Shown here in pieces: positions 19,269 to 29,171 of a stretch of 64,000 nt of DNA; positions within the stretch are counted from its first letter, which is position 1, and each line of letters starts with the position of its first letter. This DNA is from an uncultured Bacteroidota bacterium (lineage in GTDB: Bacteria; Bacteroidota; Bacteroidia; JABEUT01). Position numbers and translations under genes: made by a program. Under the pieces are notes generated by a model. That model ran no database searches. It saw only the letters and a program-made list of their open reading frames with translations, and was not told the origin of the DNA. The DNA lies in assembly GCA_903901055.1 (NCBI GenBank), contig CAIUPO010000063.1:1-64000 (forward strand), given 5' to 3'.

Positions 19269-19680
19269 TATTCAAAGCAACATGAAAACAACAATACCGG
19301 ATAAAATGAAAAATACCATGCAGCGAAAAACAAGTACTAACTATTGCTATAAGTTCATGGTATTTATAGTATTTTATAGTATTTAACTATGAGCGCACCA
19401 ATAAAAAACCCTCTAAATCAACCCATTAACAAAATATCAGAAATCCTGAATTATAGTTATTTTATAGTATTTCCACAGTAACCCCACAGTTATTTTACCA
19501 AACTCATATTATAACCAAAAATGAAAATTATTAAATAAAAAGGCAACTATAAAGGAGGCACGATGAATTTATTAACTCTTTCTTATTTGTTTCGGGTCAT
19601 AGTCTATATCTCATCGTTTATTAACATTGCTTCTTTAAAACTCCCTCATTCAAACGTCATCTTAAATTAGTAGATTGGTT

Positions 19681-19687
19681 TACTTTG
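19681..19687 (+). promoter_or_regulatory. Possible -7 box (short variant) for the NlpC/P60 gene
   Basis: TACTTTG, a one-base-shorter variant of TAnnTTTG, ends six bases before ATG 19694. The same short variant is seen at 32453 and 34489. Confidence 0.35.
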
Positions 19688-19693
19688 TATACG

Positions 19694-20332
19694 ATGAAGA
19701 AGTTTATAAAACTTTTTAACCTTATTTTATTGGGGGTGGTGTTCTCATTCCTGATGGAATCTTGTCATGGCAGTAAAAAGGCAACTAAATCATCCTCAAC
19801 TTATCAGGGGAAATATACCCCTGCACCTAACCCGCCAAAGACAAGCAAGCACTCGAAAAAACAGAAGAAATCGAAAGGCGCTCCGACGAAGGATAATAAC
19901 GACAAGGGAAGTGGAATTGCAGCTAAATATGCCGAAAAACTTGGGGTTGATAAAAGTGCAGTTACCAATTACGCCCTTTATAGCTTTATTGATGCTTGGT
20001 ATAGTGTCCCATATAAATATGCCGGAAGAACCAAAGCCGGGGTTGATTGCTCCGACTTAGCCTCCCTCCTCTTCCAGAGTGTTTATAACATCACCATTTC
20101 AGGTACTGTAACCGACATTTACAAACGATGTAAACCAATTAAGTCTTCCGAACTTAAAGAAGGTGATTTGGTGTTTTTTAAAATCAACAGTAAATCGCTT
20201 TCACACATTGGTATATACTTGCAAAACCACAAGTTTGTGCATGCCAGTGTTCATGCCGGAGTTGTAATTAGTGACCTGGGAGAAGACTATTACAAGAAGT
20301 ATTTCTGGGGAGCAGGAAGACTTTTAAATTAG
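19694..20332 (+). CDS. NlpC/P60 (C40) peptidase lipoprotein
   Basis: A 212-residue cell-wall hydrolase from ATG 19694. The N terminus is a lipoprotein-type signal with Cys24 (FSFLMESC), followed by a basic, Ser/Lys/Pro-rich linker to about residue 66. The C40 domain has catalytic Cys119 in GVDCSDLA, His171 in LSHIGIYL and a further His183 in FVHAS. Family members cut gamma-D-glutamyl-diaminopimelate bonds in peptidoglycan. Outer-membrane anchoring is inferred from the lipobox. It is followed by a stem-loop (20338-20413) and the convergent purL. Confidence 0.88.
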   Translation: MKKFIKLFNLILLGVVFSFLMESCHGSKKATKSSSTYQGKYTPAPNPPKTSKHSKKQKKSKGAPTKDNNDKGSGIAAKYAEKLGVDKSAVTNYALYSFIDAWYSVPYKYAGRTKAGVDCSDLASLLFQSVYNITISGTVTDIYKRCKPIKSSELKEGDLVFFKINSKSLSHIGIYLQNHKFVHASVHAGVVISDLGEDYYKKYFWGAGRLLN

Positions 20333-20337
20333 ATACA

Positions 20338-20413
20338 AGAGATGAGATATAAGAGATAAGCGTCAATTCAGAAATGTTTCCAGTTCATCACTTATCACTT
20401 ATCTCTCATCACT
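20338..20413. repeat. 23-bp imperfect inverted repeat between convergent genes
   Basis: Arms 20338-20360 and 20391-20413 match at 20 of 23 positions with a 30-base loop. The purine-rich arm (AGAGATGAGATATAAGAGAT) resembles the other AT-rich palindromes of this window. It could act as a two-way terminator between the C40 gene and purL, although no T tract follows. Confidence 0.6.
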
Positions 20414-20423
20414 AAACTTATAA

Positions 20424-22652
20424 CTACTCCAGGATTTTACCAATAGCTGAATCATAATCTTCTTTCAGCTTATCTACTTTACCGAAAACATCCCCGTCAA
20501 TAATCATTTCGTTGCCATCAACTACACCAAGGAAACTGAATTCCGCTGAAGAATTAAGCACCAGATCTGTAAAGGCATCTTCGTTCTCAGGTTTCACCGT
20601 TACAATTACCCTCGATTGTCCTTCCCCAAAAAGGAAAGCATCTTTACGGATACTTGAATCGGCATCAATATCAAAACCCAATTTGCCTGCCATAGCTGAC
20701 TCGGCAAGGGTAATGTAAAGTCCGCCGTCTGAACAATCGTGGGCTGACTCTATAAGTCCATTTTGTATCAATTCCTTTACAGCAAATTGTACTTCATATT
20801 CTTCCGAAAGGTCAAAATGAGGCGCAGGAGATTCCTTAATATTATGCCATGAGTAAAGGTATTCCGAAGAACTGATATCGTTGCGGCACTCGCCAATTAA
20901 ATAAATCAGGTCACCTTCATTTTTGAAATCAAGGGTCATTACTTTATTCTTATCGTTTACAATGCCCAACATTCCAATTACAGGGGTAGGAAATACAGGA
21001 CCCTCGTAAGAAGACTGATTATAGAAACTCACATTACCACCCGTAACAGGTGTATTAAACTGCCTGCAAGCCTCGCCAATCCCTTTAATAGCCTGAACAA
21101 ATTGCCAGTATACCTCAGGGTTGTATGGATTTCCAAAATTTAGGCAATTAGTAATAGCTATTGGCTCACCACCGGAACAAACAATATTCCGTGCAGCTTC
21201 GGAAACTGCTATTGCGCCGCCCTTATGAGGATCAGCATATACATAGCGGGAGTTGCAATCTACTTTCAAAGCAAGTGCAGAATCTGATTTCTTTACATTT
21301 ACAATTGCTGCATCCGATGGCTTGTTAGAACTCATATTTACCGTTCCAACCATTGAGTCATATTGCTCATACACCCACTTCTTAGATGCTATGTTCGGGT
21401 GTGTAAGTAAATAATTTGCAACTTCAATATAATTACTTTGTTCTGCGACCGAATCAATATCAAATTTCTGAAACTCCCTGAAATAGTGTGGTTCTTTAAA
21501 TTCACGTTGATAAACAGGTGCGCCACCGCCCAACACAAGGGTTTCAGCAGGAACATCAGCAACTAATTCATCATGTACATAATATTTCAAACGGTCGCTA
21601 TTGGTTACCTCACCTATAACTGCATAATGCAAATCCCATTTTTCCAAAATAGCTTCTACTTCTTTTTCTCTTCCTTTCTTAACTATAACCAGCATACGCT
21701 CTTGAGATTCTGAAAGTAGAATTTCAAATGGCAGCATATTTTGCTGACGTAATGGCACTTTATCTAACCATATATTCATTCCACTTTGGCCTTTAGCAGA
21801 CATTTCGGATGTGGAACAAATAATACCTGCTGCACCCATATCCTGCATACCAATAACAGCGCCTGTTTTAATAATCTCCAATGAAGCTTCCAGTAATAGT
21901 TTTTCCTGGAAAGGGTCGCCAACCTGAACGGATGGCAATGACTCTGCTGAATCTTCTGTTATATCTGCAGAAGCAAATGTAGCTCCATGTATACCATCTT
22001 TACCTGTACTTGAGCCTATAATGATTACGGGGTTTCCTTCACCATACGATGTTGCAGAAATAGTTTCACCTACCTTTACAACCCCTACAGACATTGCATT
22101 TACCAGAGGGTTTACATTATAGCAATCATCAAAAAACACTTCGCCACCAACTGTTGGAACGCCAAATGCATTGCCATAATGGCCAATACCTTTTACAACA
22201 CCTTTCATAAGCCATTTTGTCTTATCCGTATTGATATTTCCAAAACGCAAGGAATTCAATTGCGCAATGGGTCGGGCTCCCATTGTAAATATGTCACGAT
22301 TGATACCACCTACACCTGTTGCAGCCCCTTGATATGGCTCCAAAGCTGATGGGTGATTGTGTGATTCTATTTTAAATGCACAAGCATACCCGTTTCCTAT
22401 ATCAACCAGACCTGCGTTTTCCTCACCAGCTTTAGCAAGTAAACCTTTTCCCTCGCGGGGAAGGGTTTTTATCCAGTAAATAGAGTTCTTATAGGAACAG
22501 TGCTCGCTCCACATAACCGAGTAAATACTTAGCTCGGTATAGTTTGGGGTACGACCAAGAATCTCCTTAATCTTTCCAAATTCATCTTCTGAAAGACCCA
22601 ATTGTTTGGCAATTTCAACGGTAACCTTTATCTCTTTTGCAATAGCTTCCAT
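20424..22652 (-). CDS. purL: Phosphoribosylformylglycinamidine synthase subunit PurL
   Basis: A 742-residue small-type PurL, the synthetase subunit that converts FGAR to FGAM with ATP and ammonia delivered by PurQ and PurS. Typical motifs: [59 protein letters not shown] and [15 protein letters not shown]. The length excludes the large single-chain PurL of proteobacteria, so purQ and purS must be elsewhere. A -7 box lies 43 bases upstream. Confidence 0.96.
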   Translation of the reverse strand: MEAIAKEIKVTVEIAKQLGLSEDEFGKIKEILGRTPNYTELSIYSVMWSEHCSYKNSIYWIKTLPREGKGLLAKAGEENAGLVDIGNGYACAFKIESHNHPSALEPYQGAATGVGGINRDIFTMGARPIAQLNSLRFGNINTDKTKWLMKGVVKGIGHYGNAFGVPTVGGEVFFDDCYNVNPLVNAMSVGVVKVGETISATSYGEGNPVIIIGSSTGKDGIHGATFASADITEDSAESLPSVQVGDPFQEKLLLEASLEIIKTGAVIGMQDMGAAGIICSTSEMSAKGQSGMNIWLDKVPLRQQNMLPFEILLSESQERMLVIVKKGREKEVEAILEKWDLHYAVIGEVTNSDRLKYYVHDELVADVPAETLVLGGGAPVYQREFKEPHYFREFQKFDIDSVAEQSNYIEVANYLLTHPNIASKKWVYEQYDSMVGTVNMSSNKPSDAAIVNVKKSDSALALKVDCNSRYVYADPHKGGAIAVSEAARNIVCSGGEPIAITNCLNFGNPYNPEVYWQFVQAIKGIGEACRQFNTPVTGGNVSFYNQSSYEGPVFPTPVIGMLGIVNDKNKVMTLDFKNEGDLIYLIGECRNDISSSEYLYSWHNIKESPAPHFDLSEEYEVQFAVKELIQNGLIESAHDCSDGGLYITLAESAMAGKLGFDIDADSSIRKDAFLFGEGQSRVIVTVKPENEDAFTDLVLNSSAEFSFLGVVDGNEMIIDGDVFGKVDKLKEDYDSAIGKILE

Positions 22653-22695
22653 ACCTTTGTGCTGAATTAATTTCAGTATTGTTTTAAATGTGCCG

Positions 22696-22703
22696 CAAAG
22701 ATA
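22696..22703 (-). promoter_or_regulatory. Predicted -7 box for purL
   Basis: Reverse strand TATCTTTG matches TAnnTTTG, 43 bases before the purL ATG. No purine riboswitch-like structure was recognised in the short leader. Confidence 0.45.
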
Positions 22704-22790
22704 TGCTAAGTGGAATTACCTGCACGTTAGTAAATCTTCAAATTATGGGTTTGAGTGAGGTTTTTATTAACAACACATTTATGTGGCTTT

Positions 22791-23357
22791 CTAATTCGCT
22801 TTAGTTGCCTCAGCCGTCTTCAACCGTATATAACCCTCGTTGGTTATAGTATACTGGGCAGTCTTATTTATAAGCTTGAACTTATCAGTCAAATAATTAC
22901 CACTCTTATCTTTCTCAAAAATTCGTTCTGAATCCCTTTGTGTAATTGTCAAATCACTTGCTATTTCTCCCCAATACGACCCGCTACAGTTGGTAGCACT
23001 CCCGCAGCAAGTGCCTTCCAGTAAACCGATATTATTCAGGCTATCTCCTTCTGCATTATAAGTCTGCACTATAGGGTATTGTATATCACCAGAAACTGAA
23101 TAAACAATAACGGCATAAAGGTCGGTATCCTTTAACATACCTATTATTCCTGATGCTCCGGGAGGTGCATATTTCTTAAAGATACTATCGGGAATATTTA
23201 ATTTTAAATGTGAAACGGTGTCGGAACAACTTTTTTTATAAGGAAGTTTCAAGTGGGCTATCTGCTTTTTAAACTTATCAAAAGCACGGGATTTTGGCGA
23301 TTGGTTGCACGCTATGGTGACCAAGCACAGTAAGGCAATTGTAAAAAATCTGTTCAT
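22791..23357 (-). CDS. Predicted lipoprotein, unknown function
   Basis: About 188 residues from ATG 23357 (MNRFFTIALLCLVTIAC); an ATG 12 bases earlier adds four residues. Cys17 follows a good lipobox (VTIAC). The mature part has several cysteines (KKSCSD, EGTCCGSATNC) and ends in a strand-rich region (AQYTITNEGYIRLKT). I recognise no family. It stands alone between purL and a membrane-protein gene; the region 23370-23598 upstream holds only a degenerate AT-rich inverted repeat (about 23469-23572) and the next promoter. Confidence 0.7.
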   Translation of the reverse strand: MNRFFTIALLCLVTIACNQSPKSRAFDKFKKQIAHLKLPYKKSCSDTVSHLKLNIPDSIFKKYAPPGASGIIGMLKDTDLYAVIVYSVSGDIQYPIVQTYNAEGDSLNNIGLLEGTCCGSATNCSGSYWGEIASDLTITQRDSERIFEKDKSGNYLTDKFKLINKTAQYTITNEGYIRLKTAEATKAN

Positions 23358-23570
23358 ATTTCCGTGCAAGTTGAATTAGTACAATAGTATGACTTCAAAT
23401 CTTGCTCGCAACTGATAATTGTCAGCATCTTCTTTTATATTCTATAAACCTATCAAAACCAGACTAAAGAGTTATGAGTTATAAATTAAGAGTTATGAAC
23501 GAATTTGCATATTGCTCATCAATCGTTACTTGATTATAACTTATACCTGATAACTTATACCTGATTTAAC

Positions 23571-23578
23571 TATTTTTG
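23571..23578 (+). promoter_or_regulatory. Predicted -7 box for the membrane-protein/permease pair
   Basis: TATTTTTG matches TAnnTTTG and ends 20 bases before ATG 23599. Confidence 0.45.
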
Positions 23579-23598
23579 AACAAACCATTCTGAGCCTG

Positions 23599-25245
23599 AT
23601 GTCGGATATTTTATTCAGCCTATTTTATTTTTTACTTTTCTCGGCATTCATTCTTTTGGGTAAATGGTACCGCTCAAATGGTTTCGTTAACAAGCATTTT
23701 CTGCTTCTTTTTTATATAAAACTCTTGTTTGGTGTTGGGCTTTGGTTCATTTATACCCATTTATATAAAAACCGCGTAACCAGCGATATTTTTAAGTATT
23801 ACGATGATGCAAAAATAATATTCAACCAGCTTGGGGCCGGTACCAAAGACTATTTGACTATGCTCACAGGCATTGGGGATTCGGGCGCTCATTACCAATC
23901 ACTCTATCATTCTATGAATAGTTGGGATAATGCATACGAATCCACTTTATATAATAACAGCCATTTTATTATCAGGCTGAATGCATTTTTCCTCTTGTTT
24001 TCACAGGGCCATTATGCAGTTCATGTTATTATTATGTGCTTCATTTCTTTAACCGGGCTAACTTATATCTATAAAGCATTTATTCCCTTTGTGGAAGATA
24101 GAAGCAAAATCTTTTTTGCAGCTATTTTCCTTTTCCCATCAGTAATTTTGTGGAGTTCGGGTATTCTGAAAGAGGGTCTTGTTTGGTTTGGAATGGGCTT
24201 GTCTATCTACTATTTCTTCCTTTTGACAAACCGCAATTTCAAATTAAAATACATTGCCCTTACCCTACTTGGCTTCTTAATTTTATTTGAAGTAAAGGCT
24301 TATGTTCTTCTCTGTCTCCTACCCTGTTTTGCAGCACAACTTCTGATTAAGAAAACAACCTTTTTTTACAAACGCCCTCTTCTTACCTATTCATCCGTTC
24401 TGGTTGCTTATTTGTTTTTCGCGTTTATACCTCATCTGCTTTTTAACAAAACAAATCCTTTACATATGATTTCGGACAAGCAAACCGATTTCAACCGGAT
24501 TTGCAGAGGCGGTATTTATTTGGAAAATATAAAAGACAGTAATACTTTTGCATATATAAAAGTTGCAGATTCAACGGCCCTCGTTCCAGAAGACAATGAA
24601 GCAGCTCGTTTGCTTCCCCAAAAAGGTATTCAATATTTGGCAAGTAATCCGGTAGTTTATTCGGAACGGACAAAGAATAAAAAAATTCCTTTTATTCTAA
24701 GAATTGGAACTGGTTTTTCAAAGATTACACTTGGAAAGAAAGATACATTCCATTTAATTGCCACTGATAGCATGATTTTTTCAAAGAAGACTGATAAAGA
24801 TGGTAATATTATAAGAAGCTTATATCCTGATAGTAATAGTGTTTATTGGATTTACACCTACATAGAAACCGCCAACAGCCGCATATTACTTGACCCAATA
24901 AAGCCCCATTTAACTAGCCTGCTAACTCATATTCCGGAAGCATTAAAAGTTTCCATGCTGCTACCCTACCCGTGGCAAATCCATTCAGCCATGACCGGAA
25001 TTTATTGTATGGAAAATATTTTTGTTTTACTGCTTATTATTGCGGCCCTGTTTTTTATCAAACGCCCGATTCCTAATAAAGATTTGGTGCTTTTCTGTTT
25101 ATGCTATTGCCTTATAATGCTTATACTCATTGGTCTTGTGACTCCAATTTTAGGTGGAATTGAAAGGTATAAGTCTGTGGTAATTCCTTTTATGTTTATT
25201 TTGCTCCTGTTAATTACAAAAAAGCCGATAGTTAAAAACCCATGA
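23599..25245 (+). CDS. Polytopic membrane protein, unknown function
   Basis: A 548-residue protein with about ten hydrophobic helices in two blocks (residues 1-290 and 445-545) separated by a roughly 150-residue soluble section (from KTNPLHMISDKQ to about the SLYPDSNSVYW region). The plan, with an early YYDDAKIIF acidic stretch and WSSGILKEGLVWFGMG in the middle, resembles Bacteroidota glycosyltransferase- or polymerase-like membrane proteins, but no signature allows a family call. Its stop overlaps the permease start by four bases (ATGA), so the two are translationally coupled. Confidence 0.7.
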   Translation: MSDILFSLFYFLLFSAFILLGKWYRSNGFVNKHFLLLFYIKLLFGVGLWFIYTHLYKNRVTSDIFKYYDDAKIIFNQLGAGTKDYLTMLTGIGDSGAHYQSLYHSMNSWDNAYESTLYNNSHFIIRLNAFFLLFSQGHYAVHVIIMCFISLTGLTYIYKAFIPFVEDRSKIFFAAIFLFPSVILWSSGILKEGLVWFGMGLSIYYFFLLTNRNFKLKYIALTLLGFLILFEVKAYVLLCLLPCFAAQLLIKKTTFFYKRPLLTYSSVLVAYLFFAFIPHLLFNKTNPLHMISDKQTDFNRICRGGIYLENIKDSNTFAYIKVADSTALVPEDNEAARLLPQKGIQYLASNPVVYSERTKNKKIPFILRIGTGFSKITLGKKDTFHLIATDSMIFSKKTDKDGNIIRSLYPDSNSVYWIYTYIETANSRILLDPIKPHLTSLLTHIPEALKVSMLLPYPWQIHSAMTGIYCMENIFVLLLIIAALFFIKRPIPNKDLVLFCLCYCLIMLILIGLVTPILGGIERYKSVVIPFMFILLLLITKKPIVKNP

Positions 25246-27182
25246 GGGAAAAGTTATTCCGAAAAAAATCGCAGGAACAAATCCTTAGCCAACTTGCCTC
25301 TGACGAAAAAGGCGAGCACGGCAATGCTTTGAACCGGGTACTTTCTGTGAGGGATTTAACGGCTCTTGGAATTGCAGCCATTATTGGTGCCGGAATTTTT
25401 TCAACCGTTGGTAAAGCCTGCTTCTATGGAGGACCTGGGGTTATTTTCCTCTTTATGATAACGGCGGTTGTATGCGGTTTTTCTGCAATATGTTATGCTG
25501 AATTCGCATCTCGTGTACCCATTTCTGGTAGCGCCTACACCTATTCTTATGTTGCATTCGGAGAAATAATTGCATGGATTATTGGATGGGATTTGATTAT
25601 GGAATATGCCATTGGAAACATTGTTGTAGCTAATTCCTGGTCAAGCAATTTCACAAGTTTTCTTGATAAGATGAATGCAGGTATTCACCTGAAATTTCCA
25701 CATACATGGCTGAATCTTCATATCCCTGATTTTCTCACAAACAGTTTCCGCCAGATTTATTTAGGCCACAACCAATTTGTTGAAATGGCTGCCAAGCACG
25801 TGAAAATTCCTGACGATGTTGCTGGGATGAATGACCTATGGAATTCCGCGCCACATATTGGTTCTGTTCCTGTAATAATCAATCTTCCGGCATTAGTAAT
25901 TACATTCTTTATTACATGGTTGGTTTTTGTTGGCATACGCGAATCGCGTACTTCGAGCAACCTGATGGTAGCATTTAAGCTTATCGTAATTATGCTTGTG
26001 ATTGCAATAGGGTTCTTTTATGTAAACACAACCAACTGGACTCCCTTTGTACCAAATGGTTTTGGCGGGGTGATGCGGGGTGTGTCGGATGTATTCTTTG
26101 CTTATATTGGTTTTGATGCCATATCTACAACAGCCGAGGAATGTAAAAATCCTCAACGCGATTTGCCCCGCGGTATGATGTACTCGCTAATTATTTGTAC
26201 TGTTTTATATATCGTATTAGCATTGGTATTAACTGGAATGGTGAACTACACCCACCTGAATGTTGGCGACTTCCTTGCTGATGCTTTTCAGCAAAAAGGC
26301 TTAAATTGGTTAAGCGGAATCATAGCATTAAGCGCTGTTATAGCTACAACAAGTGTATTATTGGTATTCCAATTAGGGCAACCAAGAATATGGATGAGCA
26401 TGAGTCGCGATGGCCTTCTCCCTAAGCGCTTTTCGAAACTTCACCCAAAATATCATACACCGGGTTTTGCGACAATAATGACGGGATTGATGGTTGGTAT
26501 ACCTGCCCTATTCCTAGATTCTGATTTAGTAACCGACCTTACCAGTATTGGTACTCTATTTGCATTTGCATTGGTTTGCGGAGGAATTCTTCTTTTACCG
26601 AGAGAGGAGAAAGTAAAGGGCAAATTCCGTGTTCCTTATGTTAGTGGAAGATATTGGGTTGCCATATTAATGATTGCTACTATTGGCGTTGCATTTACTT
26701 TTAATGGAGACAAATGCTACGATTTTTTCCATTCCCGCTCCTTGAAGCCTGCCGATGAATTAGTAACATCACTGAACCCAAATGAAGTTTTTTCACTGAC
26801 GAAATCATTGCAATATGCACCCAAAGAAGGTATCATTAAAGATTCCTTGGTAAACTACCTGACCAAAATTGACGACAGTAAATATTCCGTTGCAGTAAGG
26901 AAGCTGGATGTACCGGAAAACGAAAAATTCAACAGCGGATGGGGTGTGTTTGCAAACAATATCACCTTCTGGATTTTTATCCTTTTATCCATTGTAATGA
27001 CGATTGTAAGCTTTGTAAAAAAACTCTCTCTTATCCCCGTTCTGGGTCTTCTTTCCTGCTTCTATTTAATTACTGAACTTGGCCTTACTAACTGGATGCG
27101 GTTTATTGTTTGGTTAATAATTGGGATGGTAATTTACTTCACCTATGGCATCAAAAACAGCAAATTGAGGGTAAATTCGTAA
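25242..27182 (+). CDS. APC-family amino acid permease
   Basis: A 646-residue transporter of the cationic amino acid (CAT/YfnA-like) branch of the APC superfamily. The first helix motif GIAAIIGAGIFSTVG and PISGSAYTYSYVAFGE are diagnostic, and FFAYIGFDAISTTAEECKNPQRDLPRGM is the conserved helix 6-7 loop. It is about 150 residues longer than usual: one extra segment lies near residues 165-205 and a hydrophilic one near residues 490-570 between two late helices. Substrate not deducible; its first four bases overlap the preceding gene. Confidence 0.9.
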   Translation: MREKLFRKKSQEQILSQLASDEKGEHGNALNRVLSVRDLTALGIAAIIGAGIFSTVGKACFYGGPGVIFLFMITAVVCGFSAICYAEFASRVPISGSAYTYSYVAFGEIIAWIIGWDLIMEYAIGNIVVANSWSSNFTSFLDKMNAGIHLKFPHTWLNLHIPDFLTNSFRQIYLGHNQFVEMAAKHVKIPDDVAGMNDLWNSAPHIGSVPVIINLPALVITFFITWLVFVGIRESRTSSNLMVAFKLIVIMLVIAIGFFYVNTTNWTPFVPNGFGGVMRGVSDVFFAYIGFDAISTTAEECKNPQRDLPRGMMYSLIICTVLYIVLALVLTGMVNYTHLNVGDFLADAFQQKGLNWLSGIIALSAVIATTSVLLVFQLGQPRIWMSMSRDGLLPKRFSKLHPKYHTPGFATIMTGLMVGIPALFLDSDLVTDLTSIGTLFAFALVCGGILLLPREEKVKGKFRVPYVSGRYWVAILMIATIGVAFTFNGDKCYDFFHSRSLKPADELVTSLNPNEVFSLTKSLQYAPKEGIIKDSLVNYLTKIDDSKYSVAVRKLDVPENEKFNSGWGVFANNITFWIFILLSIVMTIVSFVKKLSLIPVLGLLSCFYLITELGLTNWMRFIVWLIIGMVIYFTYGIKNSKLRVNS

Positions 27183-27187
27183 ATTTG
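27180..27187 (+). promoter_or_regulatory. Predicted -7 box for the barrel gene at 27209
   Basis: TAAATTTG matches TAnnTTTG, 21 bases before ATG 27209. It overlaps the stop codon of the permease, so the barrel gene may have its own transcript. Confidence 0.45.
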
Positions 27188-27208
27188 CACTTTATACCCT
27201 TATTAAGA

Positions 27209-28009
27209 ATGCCTGTAAGGAAAATTCTAAGTTTAATAATTCTTCTGATTTCTCTGTCCGCCATAAGCGGTTTTGGCCAGAGCAACTCTTCTTACTATTA
27301 CCATGATGGAGGTGTGCCAACCCCTGCTGTTTATGAAGAACCAACCGGAAGGCCATGGAAAACAAGTATTGAAGCAGGTCTGGTTTTCGGTTTCTCAGGA
27401 GTTAACGGGATTTACACAAATTATGTAAACAGTTTGTCTGCAAAAACAGGATATATGTTTGGCATAGTGGAGGAAATTCCGGTTCAAAAACGCTCCTATA
27501 TCCAGATTGGCCTTCAAATATTGAAAGACGGTGTTACTTTTAATTCCTACTATTTCGCGCCGGGGTATTCTTTCCTGTATGATGGTTCAGAGAATTTCAC
27601 GCATAATGTAGATATGAATGAAATCCATATTCCAATCCTTTATAAATTTCCACTAGGCCCGACCGACCGCAAGAACCGCAGCGTTTATATGACTTTCGGA
27701 TGGAAGTTTCGTTACATCTCCTATACTAATTCTCAAATTACGGATAACAATACGGGCTACCTTGTATGGAACCAGGAAAGGGACGTATCGAGTGTTTATA
27801 AAATTATATCACAATATGGTAGCAGTATTTTTGAGGCCAGCATTGGTTATCAGCGGAACACTAAGAAGAAAAAGAAAAGAGGCTGGTATATGAACCTCGA
27901 ATATAATTACGGTATTTCGCCTCTATTTTATTCAGGCAATGGTCAGGGCTCCAATGATGTAATATTCCATCTGAATACCCTGATATTTAAAATAGGAAAA
28001 CTTTTCTAG
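27209..28009 (+). CDS. Predicted outer-membrane beta-barrel protein
   Basis: About 266 residues from ATG 27209, with a clear signal peptide (MPVRKILSLIILLISLSAISGFGQ). A longer frame back to 27110 runs inside the permease and is rejected. The mature part alternates hydrophobic and polar residues in strand pairs (TSIEAGLVFGFSGV, RSYIQIGLQILKDGV, RSVYMTFGWKFRYISY, RGWYMNLEYNYGIS) as in PorT/OmpW-size barrels, and the basic cluster KKKKKRG probably lies in a periplasmic turn. Function unknown. Confidence 0.72.
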   Translation: MPVRKILSLIILLISLSAISGFGQSNSSYYYHDGGVPTPAVYEEPTGRPWKTSIEAGLVFGFSGVNGIYTNYVNSLSAKTGYMFGIVEEIPVQKRSYIQIGLQILKDGVTFNSYYFAPGYSFLYDGSENFTHNVDMNEIHIPILYKFPLGPTDRKNRSVYMTFGWKFRYISYTNSQITDNNTGYLVWNQERDVSSVYKIISQYGSSIFEASIGYQRNTKKKKKRGWYMNLEYNYGISPLFYSGNGQGSNDVIFHLNTLIFKIGKLF

Positions 28010-28100
28010 GAAAAAGCCGTAAATAGTAAGTAGAAGTTACAGGCAATGTTTCTGAATTCTGCCTAATGAGCAATGACTTACAACGTACGACCAACAACGA

Positions 28101-29150
28101 ATGAAATACAAACGACTATTTATTTGGATACTGGCACTTACCATTACCGTTTTATTTCTTCGCAATTTCGTCGGTGAAACGTATTTCATTCCATCTTCCT
28201 CAATGGAAGATGAATTACTGGCCGGAGACTTTATTTGGGTGAATAAACTTGCTTATGGGCCTCGTTTTCCCCAAACAATACTTTCAATCCCATTCACTAA
28301 AAACATATTGCCTTTTTCTAATAAACTTCCATCTTATTTAACCTGGATTGAACTCCCCTACTTCCGTCTTCCGGGTTTCGGGCCAATAAAAAGAAACGAT
28401 ATTATTGTTTTTAATTTTCCGGCTGAAGATGGCCACCCGGTTGACAAAAAAGCAAATTTTGTGAAGCGATGCGTTGGGCTACCGGGCGATACAATTGAAA
28501 TTACCGACAAAACAATTTTAATAAATAAGAAAGCAACCGTATCGCTTCCTAAAGTTAAGTATTCCTACGAGGTCTCTTCCAGTGCAGATAGCCTTGCCTC
28601 TTACTTTTACAGAACATTTAATATAAACGAAGGTGGCATGGTTTCGGCTGATAACAAATACATTTTCCTTATGACGGAAAAGGAGGCTGACTCAATAAGT
28701 AAATTGAGCAACATATTTTATATAAAACGCTTGTCAGATCAGTATGCAACACCCAATATGTTCCCAGGAGGGAAATTTGCCTTCTGGAATAAAGATAATT
28801 ATGGCCCTTTAATTATCCCTAAAAAGGGTAAAACAATCCGGTTGAAAGTGGATAGTATTGAACTATACCAAAGAATTATTACCGTTTACGAAAAGCATAA
28901 AATGAATATCAGTCACGATTCCATATTTATTGACGGACATTACGACACCACTTATACCTTCAAAATGAATTATTATTTTGCACTTGGCGATAACCGCGAC
29001 AATTCGGATGATTCCCGCTTCTGGGGCTTCGTTCCGGAGGACCATATCATTGGAAAGGCATCTTTCATCCTTTTTTCACTAAAGCAAACAATGGGAAAAT
29101 TAGCCTGGAAAGGTTTTAATGCAGCAAGATCATTCACTGCTATCCGTTAA
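28101..29150 (+). CDS. lepB: Signal peptidase I
   Basis: A 349-residue type I signal peptidase that cleaves signal peptides at the inner membrane. One N-terminal helix (residues 6-20) is followed by catalytic Ser34 in PSSSMED and catalytic Lys122 in [11 protein letters not shown]. The C-terminal box [17 protein letters not shown] is intact. A large insert between the Lys box and the C-terminal box, with several added strands, is usual for Bacteroidota LepB. It begins a run lepB-DUF1015. Confidence 0.94.
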   Translation: MKYKRLFIWILALTITVLFLRNFVGETYFIPSSSMEDELLAGDFIWVNKLAYGPRFPQTILSIPFTKNILPFSNKLPSYLTWIELPYFRLPGFGPIKRNDIIVFNFPAEDGHPVDKKANFVKRCVGLPGDTIEITDKTILINKKATVSLPKVKYSYEVSSSADSLASYFYRTFNINEGGMVSADNKYIFLMTEKEADSISKLSNIFYIKRLSDQYATPNMFPGGKFAFWNKDNYGPLIIPKKGKTIRLKVDSIELYQRIITVYEKHKMNISHDSIFIDGHYDTTYTFKMNYYFALGDNRDNSDDSRFWGFVPEDHIIGKASFILFSLKQTMGKLAWKGFNAARSFTAIR

Positions 29151-29155
29151 AAAAA

Positions 29156-29163
29156 TAAATTTG
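29156..29163 (+). promoter_or_regulatory. Predicted -7 box for the DUF1015 gene
   Basis: TAAATTTG matches TAnnTTTG and ends only eight bases before ATG 29172; the following GCAC also occurs after the box at 27180. The messenger would have almost no leader. Confidence 0.5.
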
Positions 29164-29171
29164 CACGGATT

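Larger units (their letters stand above)
19192..19693. other. Gene-poor region with two tiny candidate ORFs and AT-rich repeats
   Basis: About 500 bases without a recognisable gene. It holds an exact TAnnTTTG box (19261-19268), a 34-codon frame at 19282-19386 behind that box, TATAGTATTT repeats (19361-19384 and again about 19450-19472), and a 35-codon frame at 19563-19670 behind an AGGAGG sequence. Neither small frame resembles a family I know; see findings. Confidence 0.5.

Noticed and set aside
27110-27208. N-terminal extension of the beta-barrel protein
   Set aside because: It lies inside the permease coding region in another frame and precedes the promoter box; the signal peptide begins at ATG 27209.
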